Below are positions 21,181 through 22,159 of a stretch of DNA of 22,159 nt, piece after piece; the first letter of the stretch is position 1, and the number at the start of each line of letters is the position of its first letter. Under the pieces are notes generated by a model. That model was not told where the DNA came from. It made no database searches and saw only the letters and a program-made list of their open reading frames with translations. The stretch covers positions 1 to 22,159 of the forward strand of contig JAGDWE010000047.1 of NCBI GenBank assembly GCA_023255965.1. Reading direction: 5' to 3'. The stretch is from Desulfurococcales archaeon (GTDB lineage Archaea; Thermoproteota; Thermoprotei_A; Sulfolobales; NBVN01). The translations under genes and the position numbers were made by a program.

Positions 21181-22022
21181 TTTAACTCCTTCCTTATCCT
21201 TAAGTCGATTTCATTGCCTATCTCAGCTGACCTCTTATAAGCCGCTTCGACGGTTTTCATTAATGCCGACTTAACTCCTTCCTCCTCCATAACCATCAAT
21301 CCCCTTATAGTTGTCCCTGCGGGCGTAGTTACCTCATCCCTAATTACAGCTGGATGAGAGTCCACGTTCTTAAGTAGTACAGCGGTCCCCTCTAATACGT
21401 CTAATATTGCTTTATAGGCTATGTCCCTAGGCATCCCAGAGGCTACTGCCCCTAACACTAGTGCATCAATTATCTCAGCTATGAATGCTGGTCCGCTGCC
21501 TACCAGCCCTGTCCATATGTCTAAGTACTCCTCAGGAACCCAGTAAACATTTCCAAGACACTTAAATAAATCCTCAACCACGAGCCTGCCTTCGGAGTTG
21601 CTATTTAATGTGGCTATGGCTGTTGATGCCTTCCTAACTAATGCATTAACGTTAGTCATAGCTCTATATACTTCAGCGTTAGGGATTACGGACTCTAATG
21701 TCGCTAACTTAATGCCTGCCATGACTGAGACCACTATCTTACCTCCCCACGCATTACTGCCCACCTGCTTAATGACTACCGGAAAGTGATGGGGCTTAAC
21801 GCTTAATATGACTAAGTCGGCCGATCTAACGGCCTCCCTATTATCCTTAGTGACTTCCGCGCCCAAGGACCTAGCGTTCTCCAACGTCTCATTTCGACGT
21901 CCAGTCGCTATTATCCTAACTTCCCTACAGCACTCATTTAATGACTTAATTATCGCTGACCCTATCTTACCAGCACCTATTACTGCTATGGTTTTAGCGA
22001 CCCTATCTACCGTGATCAACAC
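21171..22022 (-). CDS. proC: Pyrroline-5-carboxylate reductase
   Basis: 283 residues; last step of proline synthesis (P5C to proline with NAD(P)H). Seen: IAVIGAGKIGSAIIKSL (12-28) Rossmann loop, TGRRNE after the second strand (favouring NADPH by its basic residues), LVILSVKPHHFPVVI (SVKP motif), VVSVMAGIKLATLESVIPNAEVYRAMTNVNALVRKA (classic 'RvMPNtpalv' region, here RAMTNVNALV with Pro replaced by Thr and Thr-Pro by Val-Asn), LVGSGPAFIAEIIDAL (SGSGPA-like), and the C-terminal VTTPAGTTIRGLMVMEEEGVKSALMKTVEAAYKRS. The replaced MPNTP motif is a mild oddity. Start is GTG 22020-22022, with a TATA box ~26 nt upstream; it is a leaderless single gene or first of a minus-strand series. Confidence 0.93.
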   Translation of the reverse strand: MLITVDRVAKTIAVIGAGKIGSAIIKSLNECCREVRIIATGRRNETLENARSLGAEVTKDNREAVRSADLVILSVKPHHFPVVIKQVGSNAWGGKIVVSVMAGIKLATLESVIPNAEVYRAMTNVNALVRKASTAIATLNSNSEGRLVVEDLFKCLGNVYWVPEEYLDIWTGLVGSGPAFIAEIIDALVLGAVASGMPRDIAYKAILDVLEGTAVLLKNVDSHPAVIRDEVTTPAGTTIRGLMVMEEEGVKSALMKTVEAAYKRSAEIGNEIDLRIRKELNIL

Positions 22023-22042
22023 CTAGAATACTACGCATCTTA

Positions 22043-22053
22043 GGTTTTAAAAA
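22043..22053 (-). promoter_or_regulatory. TATA box for proC
   Basis: TTTTTAAAACC on the minus strand, centred ~26 nt before GTG 22022. The flanking GGAAGGCAATTTTTAA resembles GGAAGCAATTTTTAA upstream of the YhhQ gene (18898-18914). Confidence 0.5.
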
Positions 22054-22159
22054 TTGCCTTCCGCTCCCTGAAGGACACGAACTGCCTGCAATTGTAATGT
22101 AGGATGTTGAGTAGTAATAGACCTGGAATCACCACGCCTTAAGGAGTAGTACGATTACC

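Noticed and set aside
22054..22159. Minus-strand open stretch upstream of proC (SYYSLRRGDSRSITTQHP...)
   Set aside because: About 33 codons with no start, no recognisable motif and it ends in the proC promoter; not enough to call a gene.

Overview
This window looks like a chromosomal segment of a thermophilic crenarchaeon. The clues are an Alba chromatin protein, an archaeal-type dUTPase, preQ0/archaeosine genes, TATA boxes about 25 nt upstream of starts (leaderless transcription), GAGGT-type ribosome sites at internal genes, frequent GTG/TTG starts, AGG as the main arginine codon and heavy TTA/ATT use. A moderately AT-rich Thermoproteales member (Caldivirga/Vulcanisaeta-like) is my best guess, but no rRNA or other decisive marker is present. 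LAYOUT. 1-720 is visibly more GC-rich than the rest. It holds small genes: a rubredoxin-type zinc/iron ribbon (cut by the window edge), a small membrane protein, and a two-gene minus-strand pair ending in a truncated CooT-like protein. 786-3276 carries a UPF0173 metallo-beta-lactamase fold hydrolase, then a one-base-overlapping pair of sugar-isomerase-like genes (fucose/arabinose-isomerase C-terminal family plus an RpiB/LacAB-type protein). 3428-10498 is the most striking block: NuoL-like and NuoM/N-like proton-channel proteins, a signal-peptide/three-helix membrane protein, and a 907-residue tandem AAA+ ATPase fused to a Lon protease domain, packed with overlapping genes. 10472-12309 holds an Alba paralogue (minus, overlapping the tail of the AAA-Lon gene) and a divergent secreted subtilisin-like protease. 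12318-13410 is a wrecked EamA/DMT permease with a short GC-rich island in it. 13401-15588 has a divergent pair: 2-oxopent-4-enoate hydratase family protein and malic enzyme. 15637-17390 has an Mrp/NBP35 Fe-S carrier overlapping a GalE-like epimerase. 17371-18845 (minus) is queC overlapping a YhhQ-type queuosine-precursor transporter. 18846-19260 has no convincing gene. 19263-22022 holds dUTPase and, on the minus strand, a thioredoxin-like protein, a Gpt-like phosphoribosyltransferase and proC, with a long inverted repeat between the last two. HOW THE GENES WORK TOGETHER. The best functional couplings are queC with yhhQ (making or importing preQ0 for archaeosine or queuosine-type tRNA modification), the isomerase pair (an uncharacterised sugar interconversion), and the proton-channel/membrane protein/AAA-Lon block, which I read as a possible ion-translocating membrane module with a dedicated ATP-dependent protease. 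The last is inference from gene order only. Two genes (the UPF0173 hydrolase and mrp) appear to need an AUU start codon to include sequence that looks coding.
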